From the NCBI RefSeq assembly GCF_017814915.1, contig NZ_JAGIPZ010000002.1:403084-467083 (forward strand): 64,000 nt of DNA, in the 5' to 3' direction. The notes below the pieces were generated by a model that did not search any database, had not been told where the DNA came from, and saw nothing but the letters and a program-made list of their open reading frames with translations. This document shows positions 50,832-59,628 of this stretch, piece by piece. The translations under genes and the position numbers were made by a program. How positions within the stretch are numbered: the stretch's first letter is position 1; each line of letters begins with the position of its first letter. Source of the DNA: Herbaspirillum sp. LeCh32-8. Lineage in GTDB: Bacteria > Pseudomonadota > Gammaproteobacteria > Burkholderiales > Burkholderiaceae_D.

Positions 50832-50858
50832 AAAAGGCACTGCCGCGCAGTGCCTTTT
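50832..50858. terminator. Terminator between the mutarotase gene and ttuC
   Basis: An 11-base stem (50832-50842 with 50848-50858) with a 5-base loop. The minus-strand RNA ends in T's, so it terminates the mutarotase gene and isolates ttuC. Confidence 0.85.
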
Positions 50859-50892
50859 CCTGTCCTGCTTTGATTGCGACGCCGTCTGCCGC

Positions 50893-51831
50893 TCAGCCGC
50901 CCAGCGGCTCCGCCCACAGCGCCACGCCCATGCTGTGTTCCTCGCCGGGCGCCAGCTCCACCAGGTCTTCCATGACGTTGGCGGTCTCGATGCACAGCAT
51001 GCGCTGCCAGGCGTCGTCGGCGAACTGCGACAAGCGGCGTGCCTTGCTGGCCCAGGGATTCCACACCACGGCCGAGGTCGAGCCGCTGGCCTCGATGCGG
51101 ATGCGGCGGTTCCAGCCGTCGTCGCGGATGGCCAGCTGCGGCGGCAGGTCGAGGTAGATGCGGTCGGTTTCGCTGCTGACCACCAGCGCGCGCTTTTGCA
51201 GGCGCTCGGCCCAGCCCTCCAGGGTCTCGATGTAGCGTTGGCCTTCCAGGCCTTCCACCGTCGCGTTGTGGATGCTGCTGACCGCAAAGTAGCTGTGCAG
51301 CGCCTGTGACAGGGCGATGTGCTGCTCGCTGCCGTTGCGGGTGGCCAGGTTCAGGTGCAGGCGGTCGTCCAGCACGATGTCCAGGCGCAGCTCCAGCCCG
51401 TGGGGCAGGTGGCGCAGGCTGGGCGAATCGGTGACCGGCGGGATCGCCAGCGACAGGCGCACGGTGTCGCCTTCGATGGCGTTCTCCACCAGGATCCAGT
51501 CGATGCCGCGCACCAGGCCGTGCGCCGGCAGGCGGCCGCCCGAGTGCAGCGCCTGCACCTGCGGCGGATTGCGCATCAGGTCGCCGAACCAGGGCCAGCA
51601 GACGGGGATGCCGCCGCGCACCGAGTTGCCGGCCTCGAAGGCGGCTTCCTCGCTCATCCAGATCACCGGCTCCTGGCCGAACACCTGGTAGCGCAGCACC
51701 TGCGCGCCTTGCTCGGCGATCAGCAATTCGGCGCGCGAGGTCTGCACCCGCAGGCATTGCAACTGGTTGACTTCGATGCGCTGGATATGCGGCACTTCGG
51801 GCGGGACTTCTTGCTCCTCTGTGAAGATCAT
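50893..51831 (-). CDS. D-hexose-6-phosphate mutarotase-like protein (YeaD family)
   Basis: 312-residue galactose-mutarotase-fold protein. Family features are GAQVLRYQVFGQEPVIWMSE, GNSVRGGIPVCWPWFGD (phosphate-side Arg), the HGLVRGIDW segment, QALHSYFAVSSI with the catalytic-region His, and VVWNPWASKARRL. It is predicted to equilibrate anomers of hexose 6-phosphates; physiological need is unclear. It has its own terminator and a divergent LysR gene, and is not obviously tied to ttuC. ATG 51831 is preferred; 51876 would add 15 residues. Confidence 0.88.
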   Translation of the reverse strand: MIFTEEQEVPPEVPHIQRIEVNQLQCLRVQTSRAELLIAEQGAQVLRYQVFGQEPVIWMSEEAAFEAGNSVRGGIPVCWPWFGDLMRNPPQVQALHSGGRLPAHGLVRGIDWILVENAIEGDTVRLSLAIPPVTDSPSLRHLPHGLELRLDIVLDDRLHLNLATRNGSEQHIALSQALHSYFAVSSIHNATVEGLEGQRYIETLEGWAERLQKRALVVSSETDRIYLDLPPQLAIRDDGWNRRIRIEASGSTSAVVWNPWASKARRLSQFADDAWQRMLCIETANVMEDLVELAPGEEHSMGVALWAEPLGG

Positions 51832-52001
51832 GCTGGGAAACTCCGAAAGATCATTGCGATACTGCAAGCCTGCCACATTTCAGCCATGCGCGGGAGGATT
51901 TGCCCCAGGCAGCGGCGGCGGATCATGACAAAACGGCAAATGTCGGCGACGCCGGGCGCTGACTATAATCCACGCATCGTAGACCTGATCCGACACATAA
52001 C

Positions 52002-52916
52002 GTGAACAATTCCCCGATGCTCGAAGACCTGCGCCTGTTCTGCGTGGTCGCCCGCCGCAGCAGCTTTGCCGAGTCGGCCAAGGAAGTCGGCGCCTCGCCG
52101 GCCTACATCAGCAAGCGCATCGCGCTGCTGGAGCAGGCGCTGGGCGTACGCCTGTTTCACCGCACCACGCGCAGCGTGGTGATGACGGAAGAGGGCGGCA
52201 ACGTGCATGAGTGGGCGCGCCGTATCCTGGACGACGTCGAGCAGATGATGGAAACCGTCAGCAGCGCCAAGCGCGTGCCGCGCGGGCTGCTCAAGATCAG
52301 CACCAGCTTCGGGCTGGGGCGCAAGTTCGTCTCGCCGATCCTGTCGCAGTTCGCGGCGCTGCATCCTGAGCTGAAGATCCAGCTGGAGCTGGTGGACCGC
52401 CAGATCGACCTGGTCAACGAAGGTATCGACCTCGACATCCGGGTCGGCCCGGTGCACGAGCCGCAGCTCTTTTCCAAGCGTATCCTCCCCAGCCAGCGCG
52501 TGCTCTGCGCCAGCCCCGCCTATCTGAAGCGGCACGGCGTGCCGACCGAATTGTCGGCGCTGCGCCAGCACCAGTGCCTGGTGATCCGCGAGCGCAACCA
52601 GTCTTTCGGCATCTGGCGCATGATGGGCCCCAAGGGGCAGGAGACGGTGAAGGTGTCGGGCGGGCTGGCGTCCAACCACGGCGAGATCATCCACCAGTGG
52701 GCGGTCGACGGCCACGGCATCATCCTGCGCTCGATCTGGGACGTGGCCGAGAGCATCAAGCGCGGCCGCCTGGTGCGGGTGCTGCCGCAGTATTACCAGG
52801 AGGCCGATCTGTGCGCGGTCTATCCGCTGCAGTTGAAGAATTCAGCCAAGGTGCGCGAATGCGTGCGCTTCCTGCAAAAGCACCTGGATGTGAATGCGCC
52901 GGCCTTGAACCTGTAG
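52002..52916 (+). CDS. LysR-family regulator, DmlR-like
   Basis: 304 residues: LysR helix-turn-helix (DLRLFCVVARRSSFAESAKE, then VGASPAYISKRIALLEQALG) and a substrate-binding domain (VNEGIDLDIRVGPV, VSGGLASNHGEIIHQWAVDG). It strongly resembles E. coli DmlR, the activator of the D-malate dehydrogenase gene, supporting control of ttuC nearby. Start is GTG 52002, or ATG 52017 five codons later. Divergent from the mutarotase gene. Confidence 0.9.
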   Translation: MNNSPMLEDLRLFCVVARRSSFAESAKEVGASPAYISKRIALLEQALGVRLFHRTTRSVVMTEEGGNVHEWARRILDDVEQMMETVSSAKRVPRGLLKISTSFGLGRKFVSPILSQFAALHPELKIQLELVDRQIDLVNEGIDLDIRVGPVHEPQLFSKRILPSQRVLCASPAYLKRHGVPTELSALRQHQCLVIRERNQSFGIWRMMGPKGQETVKVSGGLASNHGEIIHQWAVDGHGIILRSIWDVAESIKRGRLVRVLPQYYQEADLCAVYPLQLKNSAKVRECVRFLQKHLDVNAPALNL

Positions 52917-52931
52917 GGACGTCGCTGCGCC

Positions 52932-53852
52932 TCAGCGGCCGGCAAGCTGCTGGCGCACCACGCGCTCCAGTACATCGGCCACATGCATGACGGCGATGTC
53001 GTCATCGCTGCGCTGGTGGCGCTGCAAGTGCAACGACAGCCCGGCCACCGGCAGCGGGGGACGCAGGCAGCTCAGCGGCACCGGATGCGCGGCGGTGGCC
53101 GCCGGCACGCAATACATCGGCATCAGTGCGATCAGGTCCGAGCCTTGCAGCAGCGGCGCGGCCATCAGGAAGTTAGGCACCGTCATGCCTACCCGCGGCG
53201 CCAGGCCTTGCGCGGCCAGCTGCTCGTCCAGCATCTTGTTGAGCGTGTCGTGGCTCGATACCCGCAGGTGCGGATAGGCCAGCCATTTCTGCAAGGTCAG
53301 CTGCTGCGCCGCCGGATGGTCGTGCCGCATCACCGCCACGCAGCGCTCCTGCAGCACCTCGCGACTGCGTACCGGCGCCTGCGCGCGTGCGGGGGAGCCG
53401 ATCACCAGTTCGGCCTCGCCGCGCTCCAGGCTGTCGGCTGCGGCCGCATCGTTTTTCCATGGCAGGAATTCCAGATCCAGCAGCGGCGCACTGGGGTGCA
53501 GCTCGGCGTACAGCGCCTGCGCCACGACCTGCGCGGGGTAATCCGCCATCAGCAGGCGTACGCGCCGCTGCATGCCGGCGACGCCGGCTTCCTGCTCGCG
53601 CGCGCCGTGGCCGATGGCCGCCAGCGCCTGCTGCAGCGGCGCGCGCAACGCCTTTGCCGCTTCGGTCAGCCGCATGGCTTGGCCGCCGTCTTCCAACAGC
53701 GGATCCCGGAACAGCTGGCGGCAGCGCTCCAGCGCACTGGCGGCGGCCGGCAGCGGCAGGCCGATGCGCGCGGCGCCGCGCGCCAGGTGCGCCTCGTCGA
53801 GGACGGCGTTGAGCAGTTGCAGGAGTTTGGGATCGATGGCGGAGAGATTCAT
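52932..53852 (-). CDS. LysR-family regulator, divergent member
   Basis: 306 residues. The N-terminal segment (about 8-65) has a LysR-like layout but a degenerate helix-turn-helix (VLDEAHLARGAARIGLPLPA), followed by a substrate-binding domain (LLDLEFLPWKNDAAAADSLE, LVIGSPARAQ). No target is evident; it is divergent from the FecI-type sigma gene, with the Fur box between. It ends 15 bases after the convergent DmlR-like gene, with no terminator visible between them. Confidence 0.8.
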   Translation of the reverse strand: MNLSAIDPKLLQLLNAVLDEAHLARGAARIGLPLPAAASALERCRQLFRDPLLEDGGQAMRLTEAAKALRAPLQQALAAIGHGAREQEAGVAGMQRRVRLLMADYPAQVVAQALYAELHPSAPLLDLEFLPWKNDAAAADSLERGEAELVIGSPARAQAPVRSREVLQERCVAVMRHDHPAAQQLTLQKWLAYPHLRVSSHDTLNKMLDEQLAAQGLAPRVGMTVPNFLMAAPLLQGSDLIALMPMYCVPAATAAHPVPLSCLRPPLPVAGLSLHLQRHQRSDDDIAVMHVADVLERVVRQQLAGR

Positions 53853-53972
53853 GAAACGGGATGGTCTGGGGCACCCAGTCCCGTGCAGCAGGGGATTGCA
53901 GCCGGTTGGGGCGCGGCAGTGTAGCCTGATCAAGTGCGTCGGACAAGCAGCTTTGCACAATATTGCTGATAG

Positions 53973-53991
53973 AATGATATTTATTCTCATT
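53973..53991. promoter_or_regulatory. Fur box upstream of the FecI-type sigma gene
   Basis: AATGATATTTATTCTCATT has outer arms AATGA/TCATT and the AT-rich core of a 19-base Fur site. It lies 93 bases before fecI, in the only AT-rich part of that gap. Iron-dependent repression of the sigma factor is the expected effect. Confidence 0.7.
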
Positions 53992-54083
53992 CTCAACATT
54001 CCGGCGTCGCCGCTCACCAAGCCACGCAACAAGCGCGCGCCGCCGGTTTTCGGAATCCTACAATCGCGTCCCGACACCGGCTC

Positions 54084-54620
54084 ATGTCTACTACCGATCC
54101 TCAGCATCGGCATCTGGAGATGCTCTACAGCGACCATCATGGCTGGCTCAAGGGCTGGCTGCGCGCCAAGCTGGGATGCACAGCGGACGCCGCGGATCTG
54201 GCGCAGGACACCTTCCTGCGCCTGCTCAATCGCGACGAGCGGGCCGACGGCGGTGATGGCGCTGCGCCGGCGCGCGACCTGCGCCAGCCGCGCGCCTACC
54301 TGACCCGCATCGCGCAAGGCCTGGTCATCGACCACTGGCGCCGGCGCGACGTCGAGCGCGCCTACCTCGACGCGCTGGCCAACCAGCCCGAAGCGGAGGC
54401 GCCGTCGCCCGAGACGCGCGCGCTGATCATCGAGACGCTGGTGCGCATGGACGCCGCGCTCGATGCGCTCAAGCCGCGCACGCGCGAGGCTTTCCTGCTG
54501 GCCCAGCTGGATGGCATGACCGGCCCCGCCATCGCGGCGCGGCTGGGCGTGTCGCTGGCTACCGTCGAGCGCGACCTGGTCGCCGGCTGGCAGCAGTGCT
54601 ACCGGGTGTATTTCCTGTGA
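54084..54620 (+). CDS. FecI-type ECF sigma factor
   Basis: 178-residue extracytoplasmic-function sigma factor of the iron-starvation class. Region 2 includes ADAADLAQDTFLRLL and region 4 includes LDGMTGPAIAARLGVSLATV. It would direct transcription of the downstream TonB receptor when the anti-sigma FecR signals ligand binding. Its stop overlaps the fecR GTG (GTGA). A Fur box lies upstream. Confidence 0.93.
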   Translation: MSTTDPQHRHLEMLYSDHHGWLKGWLRAKLGCTADAADLAQDTFLRLLNRDERADGGDGAAPARDLRQPRAYLTRIAQGLVIDHWRRRDVERAYLDALANQPEAEAPSPETRALIIETLVRMDAALDALKPRTREAFLLAQLDGMTGPAIAARLGVSLATVERDLVAGWQQCYRVYFL

Positions 54621-55600
54621 ACGCCTTCGCCCATCTCGATCCCAAGCTGGTGGACCAGGCGATCGCCTGGAGCGTGCGCTTGCGCCTGCATGCGGGCGAT
54701 CAGAAGCAACTGCAGGCGTTTCATGCGTGGCGCACCACCGACGCCCGGCACGAGGAGGCATGGCGGCGCATCGAATCAATGCAGCAGGCCATTGCGGCCT
54801 TGCCTCCCCAGCTGGCCGGTCAGGTGTTGGCGGCGCGCGCGGCGCAGAACGCGGGCCGCGCAGGTCGCCGCAACGCCTTGAAGCTGGCGCTGGGCGCGGT
54901 CATCGTGGGGGCGGCAGCCTATGCCGGCCGCGATACCCCGTGGATGGAAGAAGCCATGGCCGACTACGCCACCGGCGTCGGCCAGCGCCGGCAAGTGGTG
55001 CTGGATGACGGCACCGAGCTGCTGCTCAATACCGGCACCGCGATCAATGTTCGCTATGCGGCGCAGCAGCGCGTGGTGGAGGTGCGGCGCGGCGAGGTCA
55101 TGATCACCACCGGGCGCGACCCGTCTTCGCCCACGCATCGCCCGTTCCTGGCCAGTACCGACGACGGCGTCATGCTGGCCAAGGGCACGCGCTTCCTGGT
55201 ACGCAAGGACGGTGAGCACACCCGCCTGACCGTGCTGGAGCACGCAGTCGAACTGAATAACGGCAGCAGCGCGCCGGTGCTGGCGCAGGCGGGGGACAGT
55301 TACTTCATGTCGCGCGCCGCGATCTGGAAGGCCGGCGTGGCCGAGTTCGATCCCAGCGCCTGGACTGAGGGCCTGATCGCCGCGCGCGAGATGCCCATGG
55401 CGCGCTTCGTCGCCGAACTGTCGCGCTATCGCCCAGGCCTGCTGCGTTGCGACCCGTCGGTCGCCGATTTACCTGTCTCGGGTATTTTCCAGCTGGCCGA
55501 TACCGACCGCACGCTGGAGGTGCTGCTGGCGACCCAGCCGGTGGCCGCCCTGTACCGCACGCGCTGGTGGGTCACGATCATCCCGCGGCGGCCTGAATAG
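54617..55600 (+). CDS. FecR-type anti-sigma regulator
   Basis: 327-residue inner-membrane protein. A cytoplasmic N-terminal FecR_N segment includes FHAWRTTDARHEEAWRRIES; one transmembrane helix lies at about 89-103 (LALGAVIVGAAAYAG); the periplasmic FecR domain has VVLDDGTELLLNTGTAINVR and a C-terminal secretin-like part. It relays the state of the receptor's STN domain to the sigma factor. GTG 54617 gives a four-base overlap with the sigma gene. Confidence 0.92.
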   Translation: MNAFAHLDPKLVDQAIAWSVRLRLHAGDQKQLQAFHAWRTTDARHEEAWRRIESMQQAIAALPPQLAGQVLAARAAQNAGRAGRRNALKLALGAVIVGAAAYAGRDTPWMEEAMADYATGVGQRRQVVLDDGTELLLNTGTAINVRYAAQQRVVEVRRGEVMITTGRDPSSPTHRPFLASTDDGVMLAKGTRFLVRKDGEHTRLTVLEHAVELNNGSSAPVLAQAGDSYFMSRAAIWKAGVAEFDPSAWTEGLIAAREMPMARFVAELSRYRPGLLRCDPSVADLPVSGIFQLADTDRTLEVLLATQPVAALYRTRWWVTIIPRRPE

Positions 55601-55713
55601 GCCGTGGCGCCGGGCAGATAAAAATATTTTAAAAAACATGAGGGGATTGTCGAAGTGCCCCGGCATACAGGTTGAAGCTCCCATCAACCTGACCAGTGCC
55701 ACCCTCGAACTCC

Positions 55714-58242
55714 ATGTCCATCCGATATCAAGCGCCGGCCGCGTCTGCTGCCACGATTTGCGCCTCCTCCGCCGTTCCCGTCCCTCGTCCGCTGGCTCAC
55801 GCCGTCGCCGGCGCCTTGCTGGTGCTGGCGTTCGGCCTGCCGGCGGCGCAGCCTGCCTGGGCGCAGGCTTCCACCGGCAGCGCCGCCGCGCATGCCTACC
55901 GTATCCCCGCCGGTCCGCTGGACGCCACGCTGGACCGCTTTGCCCGCGAAGCCCGCATCACCCTGGCCTATGACGCGGCCAGCCTGCGCGGCCTGCAAAG
56001 CGCAGGCCTGAACGGCAGCTATACCGTCGACGCCGCCCTGGCCGCGTTGCTGTCCGGCAGCGGCATGAGCGCGGTGCGCCTGGCCGAGGGCGACTACACG
56101 GTGCGCGCGGGCGGGGTAACACCGGCGGCAGCGCCGGCGTCAACATCGCTGCCGACCGTGATCGTGAAGGACCGCGCCGAAGCCGAAACCGCGCTCACTC
56201 CAGTGGTCGGCAACGTGGCGCGCATCAGCCGCGTCGGCACCAAGACCGATACCTCGCTGAAAGAAACGCCGCAAGCGATCTCCGTGATCACGCGCGACCA
56301 GCTCGACGCCCAAGGCGTGGAAAGCCTGGCCGAAGGCCTGCGCTACACGCCCGGCGTGGTCACGCAATACGGCAACACCGACCTGCGCTACGACTGGCTG
56401 ACGGTGCGCGGCTTCGTGCCGGGGCGTTACCTGGACGGCCTGCGCCTGCCGTTCGGCTCGCGCGGTTACGCGCAGCCGCGTATCGAACCCTTCGGCCTGG
56501 AGCGCATCGAGGTGCTGAAGGGGCCGTCGTCGCTGCTCTATGGACAGGCGGCGCCGGGCGGGCTGGTCAACATGGTCAGCAAGCGCCCCACCACCGAGAC
56601 CGTGCGCGAGGTCGAGCTGCAATACGGCAACAACAACCGCAAGCAGCTGGCGGTGGACCTGGGCGGGCAGTTCGACGAGCACAGCGATCTCAGCTATCGC
56701 CTGGTCGCGTTGGGACGCAAGAGCGACACCTCGTATGACTATGTGAGCGAGGAACGAACCTACTTCGCACCGTCGCTGACCTGGCGTCCGAATGCCTCCA
56801 CCCAGTTCACCCTGCTGGCCCAGTATCAGAAGATCGATTCCAAGGGCGGCGGCGGCGCGCCGGTGCTGCCGGCCAACGGCACGCTCTACACTAGCGTCTA
56901 TCCGGCGCTGTCGCGCAGCACCTTCGCCGGCGAGCCGAACTACGACCGCTTCTCCAACGAGCAGTATTTCGTCGGCTACGAATTCGAGCACCGCTTCAAT
57001 GACGACTGGAGCGTGCGCCAGAACCTGCGGGTGGGTGAGGTCAATACCGAGACCAGGCGCGTGCAGGCGTTCTGCCTGTCCGCCGCCTCGTGCAATCCGT
57101 CGTCGCTGCAGCGCTACGCGTGGGCCTTCCCTGAGACCTCGCGCATGTGGACCATCGACAACCAGCTACAAGGCAAATTCAGTCTGGGCGCCACCCGCCA
57201 CACCCTGTTGCTGGGCGCGGATTACTCTTCCGAGAGCAGCCACTACGAGGAAAGCAGCCTGAGCGTGCTGGCCGGCTCTTTCAACGCCTACGCGCCGGTC
57301 TATGGCCGCTACAGCGGCACGGTGCCGCCGGTGGCCACGCGCATCCAGCAGGATCGCGACCAGTTCGGCCTCTACCTGCAAGACCAGATCCGCCTGGATC
57401 GCTGGACCCTGGTCGCCGGCGGCCGTTACGACTGGGCCGATACCGATACCCTGACCACCACCAGCACCACCCGCACCCCGGTGCGCCAGCGCGACAGCGC
57501 CTTCACCGGCCGTCTCGGCCTGCTGTACAGCTTCGACAACGGCATCACGCCCTACGTCAGCTATTCCACCTCGTTCCAGCCGACCATCGGTGTGAGCCGC
57601 ACCAGCGACCCGTTCAAGCCGACCAAGGGCAAGCAGACCGAGGCCGGCGTGAAGTACCAGCCGGATGGCTCGCGCACCATGGTCACGCTGTCGACGTATG
57701 AGATGACCCAGCAAAACGTGACCACGCCCGATCCGCTCAACACCAACTTCAGCGTGCAGACCGGTGAAGTGCGTGTGCGCGGCGTGGAGCTGGAGGGCAA
57801 GGTGCAGATCGACAAGGGACTGGACCTGATCGCCTCTTACGCCTATACCGACAGCAAGATCATGAAGGCCAACACCAGCGGCGGCGTCAACACCACCGGC
57901 AACCGCCTGGCCTTCGTCCCGCAGAACCAGGCCAGCGCCTGGCTGGACTACACCGTGCAGGATGCGGCGCTGGCCGGATTGGGCGGCGGCTTCGGCGCGC
58001 GTTACCTGGGTGAGAGCTTCGGCGACAACGCCAACCTCTATCACACGCCCGGCGTGACCCTGTTCGACGCGGCGCTGCGCTACGACTTCGGCAAGACCAA
58101 TGCGCAGCTCAAGGGCCTGCGCATTGCACTGAACGCCTCCAACATCTTCAACAAGACCTACGTCGCCGCTTGCCTGAGCGCGGCCGGGTGCTACTACGGT
58201 GACGGCCGCAGTGTCTACCTGACCTTGAAGTACGGCTGGTAA
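55714..58242 (+). CDS. TonB-dependent siderophore receptor with STN signalling domain
   Basis: 842-residue outer-membrane receptor. A signal peptide ends near PAWAQA, then an STN domain (about 55-105, AYRIPAGPLDATLDRFAREA), a plug (SLKETPQAISVITRDQLDAQ, GPSSLLYGQAAPGGLVN) and a 22-strand barrel ending in Trp (LTLKYGW). The STN domain contacts FecR, so this is a self-inducing receptor. Plug and barrel features match ferrichrome/ferrioxamine-type receptors, but the ligand is unknown. ATG 55714 is used; GTG 55696 is possible. Ribosome site weak. Confidence 0.93.
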   Translation: MSIRYQAPAASAATICASSAVPVPRPLAHAVAGALLVLAFGLPAAQPAWAQASTGSAAAHAYRIPAGPLDATLDRFAREARITLAYDAASLRGLQSAGLNGSYTVDAALAALLSGSGMSAVRLAEGDYTVRAGGVTPAAAPASTSLPTVIVKDRAEAETALTPVVGNVARISRVGTKTDTSLKETPQAISVITRDQLDAQGVESLAEGLRYTPGVVTQYGNTDLRYDWLTVRGFVPGRYLDGLRLPFGSRGYAQPRIEPFGLERIEVLKGPSSLLYGQAAPGGLVNMVSKRPTTETVREVELQYGNNNRKQLAVDLGGQFDEHSDLSYRLVALGRKSDTSYDYVSEERTYFAPSLTWRPNASTQFTLLAQYQKIDSKGGGGAPVLPANGTLYTSVYPALSRSTFAGEPNYDRFSNEQYFVGYEFEHRFNDDWSVRQNLRVGEVNTETRRVQAFCLSAASCNPSSLQRYAWAFPETSRMWTIDNQLQGKFSLGATRHTLLLGADYSSESSHYEESSLSVLAGSFNAYAPVYGRYSGTVPPVATRIQQDRDQFGLYLQDQIRLDRWTLVAGGRYDWADTDTLTTTSTTRTPVRQRDSAFTGRLGLLYSFDNGITPYVSYSTSFQPTIGVSRTSDPFKPTKGKQTEAGVKYQPDGSRTMVTLSTYEMTQQNVTTPDPLNTNFSVQTGEVRVRGVELEGKVQIDKGLDLIASYAYTDSKIMKANTSGGVNTTGNRLAFVPQNQASAWLDYTVQDAALAGLGGGFGARYLGESFGDNANLYHTPGVTLFDAALRYDFGKTNAQLKGLRIALNASNIFNKTYVAACLSAAGCYYGDGRSVYLTLKYGW

Positions 58243-58294
58243 GCAAGTCTGAAAGCACCGCCGGCAGGCGTTCAATGCCGGCGCATATGAGAAT

Positions 58295-58323
58295 GGCGCG
58301 GATGCAAGTCCGCGCCGTTTTTT
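58295..58323 (+). terminator. Terminator after the TonB receptor
   Basis: An 8-base GC stem (58295-58302 with 58309-58316) and a 6-base loop, followed by G and a run of six T's. Confidence 0.85.
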
Positions 58324-58347
58324 ATTTGTCCACAGCAATGGGGCAAC

Positions 58348-59415
58348 TCAGCCGAAGGCTTCCTTCAGCGTCTGGATCTTGCCGGTGTCGGTGGCGTCGT
58401 AGCCGGCCAGGCCGTTGACCACGTTGCGGAAGGATTCCGACTGCAGGATGTCGATCACCGAGCGAACCAGCGGATCGTGCAGCGAGGCCGCGGGCAGGGC
58501 GAAGAAGTAGCGCTCGCGCACCAGCGGGATGAATTCCAACCCGAAGCGCTGCGACGCGGTCTGCACGCCGAAGCCGACGTCGGCCATGCCGCTGGCGATG
58601 AAGGCCGCCACCGCCGAGTGCGTGAACTCGGTGTTCTCGAAGCCGTTGATCTTCTTGTGGGCGATGCCGGCGTCGGCCAGCATCAGCTCCAGCAGCATGC
58701 GCGTGCCCGAGCCGGCCTCGCGGTTGACGAAACGCAGGTCGCTGCGCGTGAGGTCTTGCAGCGAATGCACGTTCTTGGGATTGCCCGGCTCCACGAACAG
58801 GCCCTGGGCGCGCACCGCCAAGTGGATCAGGCAGTCGCTGCGCTTGTTCAGCCACTTGGCGTAGGTGGCGATGGCCGGTTTTTCGAATTCGCCCAGCGGC
58901 ACATGGAAGCCGGCCAGGTCGCATTCCTGGCGCGACAGCGCGGCCACGGCGTCGGTGCTGTGGCGATAGCGCACCTCGACCGGCAGGCGCGCCTCGTTGA
59001 TCTTGCCCAACAGCGCAGCCACCGCGAAGCCGTGGCTGGCGTTCAGGCGCACCGTCTCCGACTTACCTTCCACCGTCTTGCCCAGCTCGATCTCCAGCTC
59101 CGAGGCCAAGGTGTCCAGGGTGGGAGAGAGGCGGGCCGTCACCAGGCGGTCGGCCCACAGCAGTTTGCTGGCGAAATCGGTCAGTGTTGTGCCGCGCCCA
59201 CGGCCGCTCTCGATCAGCGAGTTGCCGAAAATACGCTCGGCATCCCGCAGCAGGCCCCAGGCGTGGCGATAGGAGTAGCGGATCTGCTGGGCGGCCTGGG
59301 CGATCGATCCGCTCTGCTGGATGGCGGTCAACAGGGTGAGCAGGTTGGCCGTGTCCAGCGGCGCCTCGTTGTCGTAGGCGATTTCCCAGTGGGGTTTGAT
59401 GTGGACTTTATACAT
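58348..59415 (-). CDS. fdsR: ModE/LysR-like regulator next to formate dehydrogenase genes
   Basis: 355 residues: an N-terminal ModE-type winged helix (LLTAIQQSGSIAQAAQQIRY, then SYRHAWGLLRDAERIFGNSL), followed by a periplasmic-binding-protein-like domain (HGFAVAALLGKINEARLPVE, NREAGSGTRMLLELML). This layout occurs beside the molybdenum formate dehydrogenase genes of Cupriavidus and relatives (fdsR-fdsGBACD), which is the basis for the name. It is divergent from the OFA transporter, with palindromes between. It could sense formate, molybdate or a related anion. Confidence 0.82.
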   Translation of the reverse strand: MYKVHIKPHWEIAYDNEAPLDTANLLTLLTAIQQSGSIAQAAQQIRYSYRHAWGLLRDAERIFGNSLIESGRGRGTTLTDFASKLLWADRLVTARLSPTLDTLASELEIELGKTVEGKSETVRLNASHGFAVAALLGKINEARLPVEVRYRHSTDAVAALSRQECDLAGFHVPLGEFEKPAIATYAKWLNKRSDCLIHLAVRAQGLFVEPGNPKNVHSLQDLTRSDLRFVNREAGSGTRMLLELMLADAGIAHKKINGFENTEFTHSAVAAFIASGMADVGFGVQTASQRFGLEFIPLVRERYFFALPAASLHDPLVRSVIDILQSESFRNVVNGLAGYDATDTGKIQTLKEAFG

Positions 59416-59490
59416 TTATGAAAAAGATAGCATATTAGGCTCGTCATTTTTAGGCGATAATTTCGCCGCAGTCTGCATAAATGATAAAAA

Positions 59491-59514
59491 ATATATGCAG
59501 TGTTGTACATATAT
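59491..59514. promoter_or_regulatory. AT-rich palindrome between fdsR and the OFA transporter
   Basis: TATATGCA and TACATATA flank a short centre. The layout resembles ModE boxes (TATAT/ATATA half-sites), in keeping with the ModE-like regulator. A second overlapping inverted pair uses TGCATA (59474-59479). This AT-rich gap of 213 bases holds the promoter of both divergent genes. Confidence 0.5.
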
Positions 59515-59628
59515 AAACAGAGAGGGATTTCACCGCAAACAGATGAGGCCGGCCTCCACCCGGTCTTTTCGGCCTTGCCGCGGTCTCCCTCCCGATCCAC
59601 ACCACACATATAAATATTCGGAGGAATA

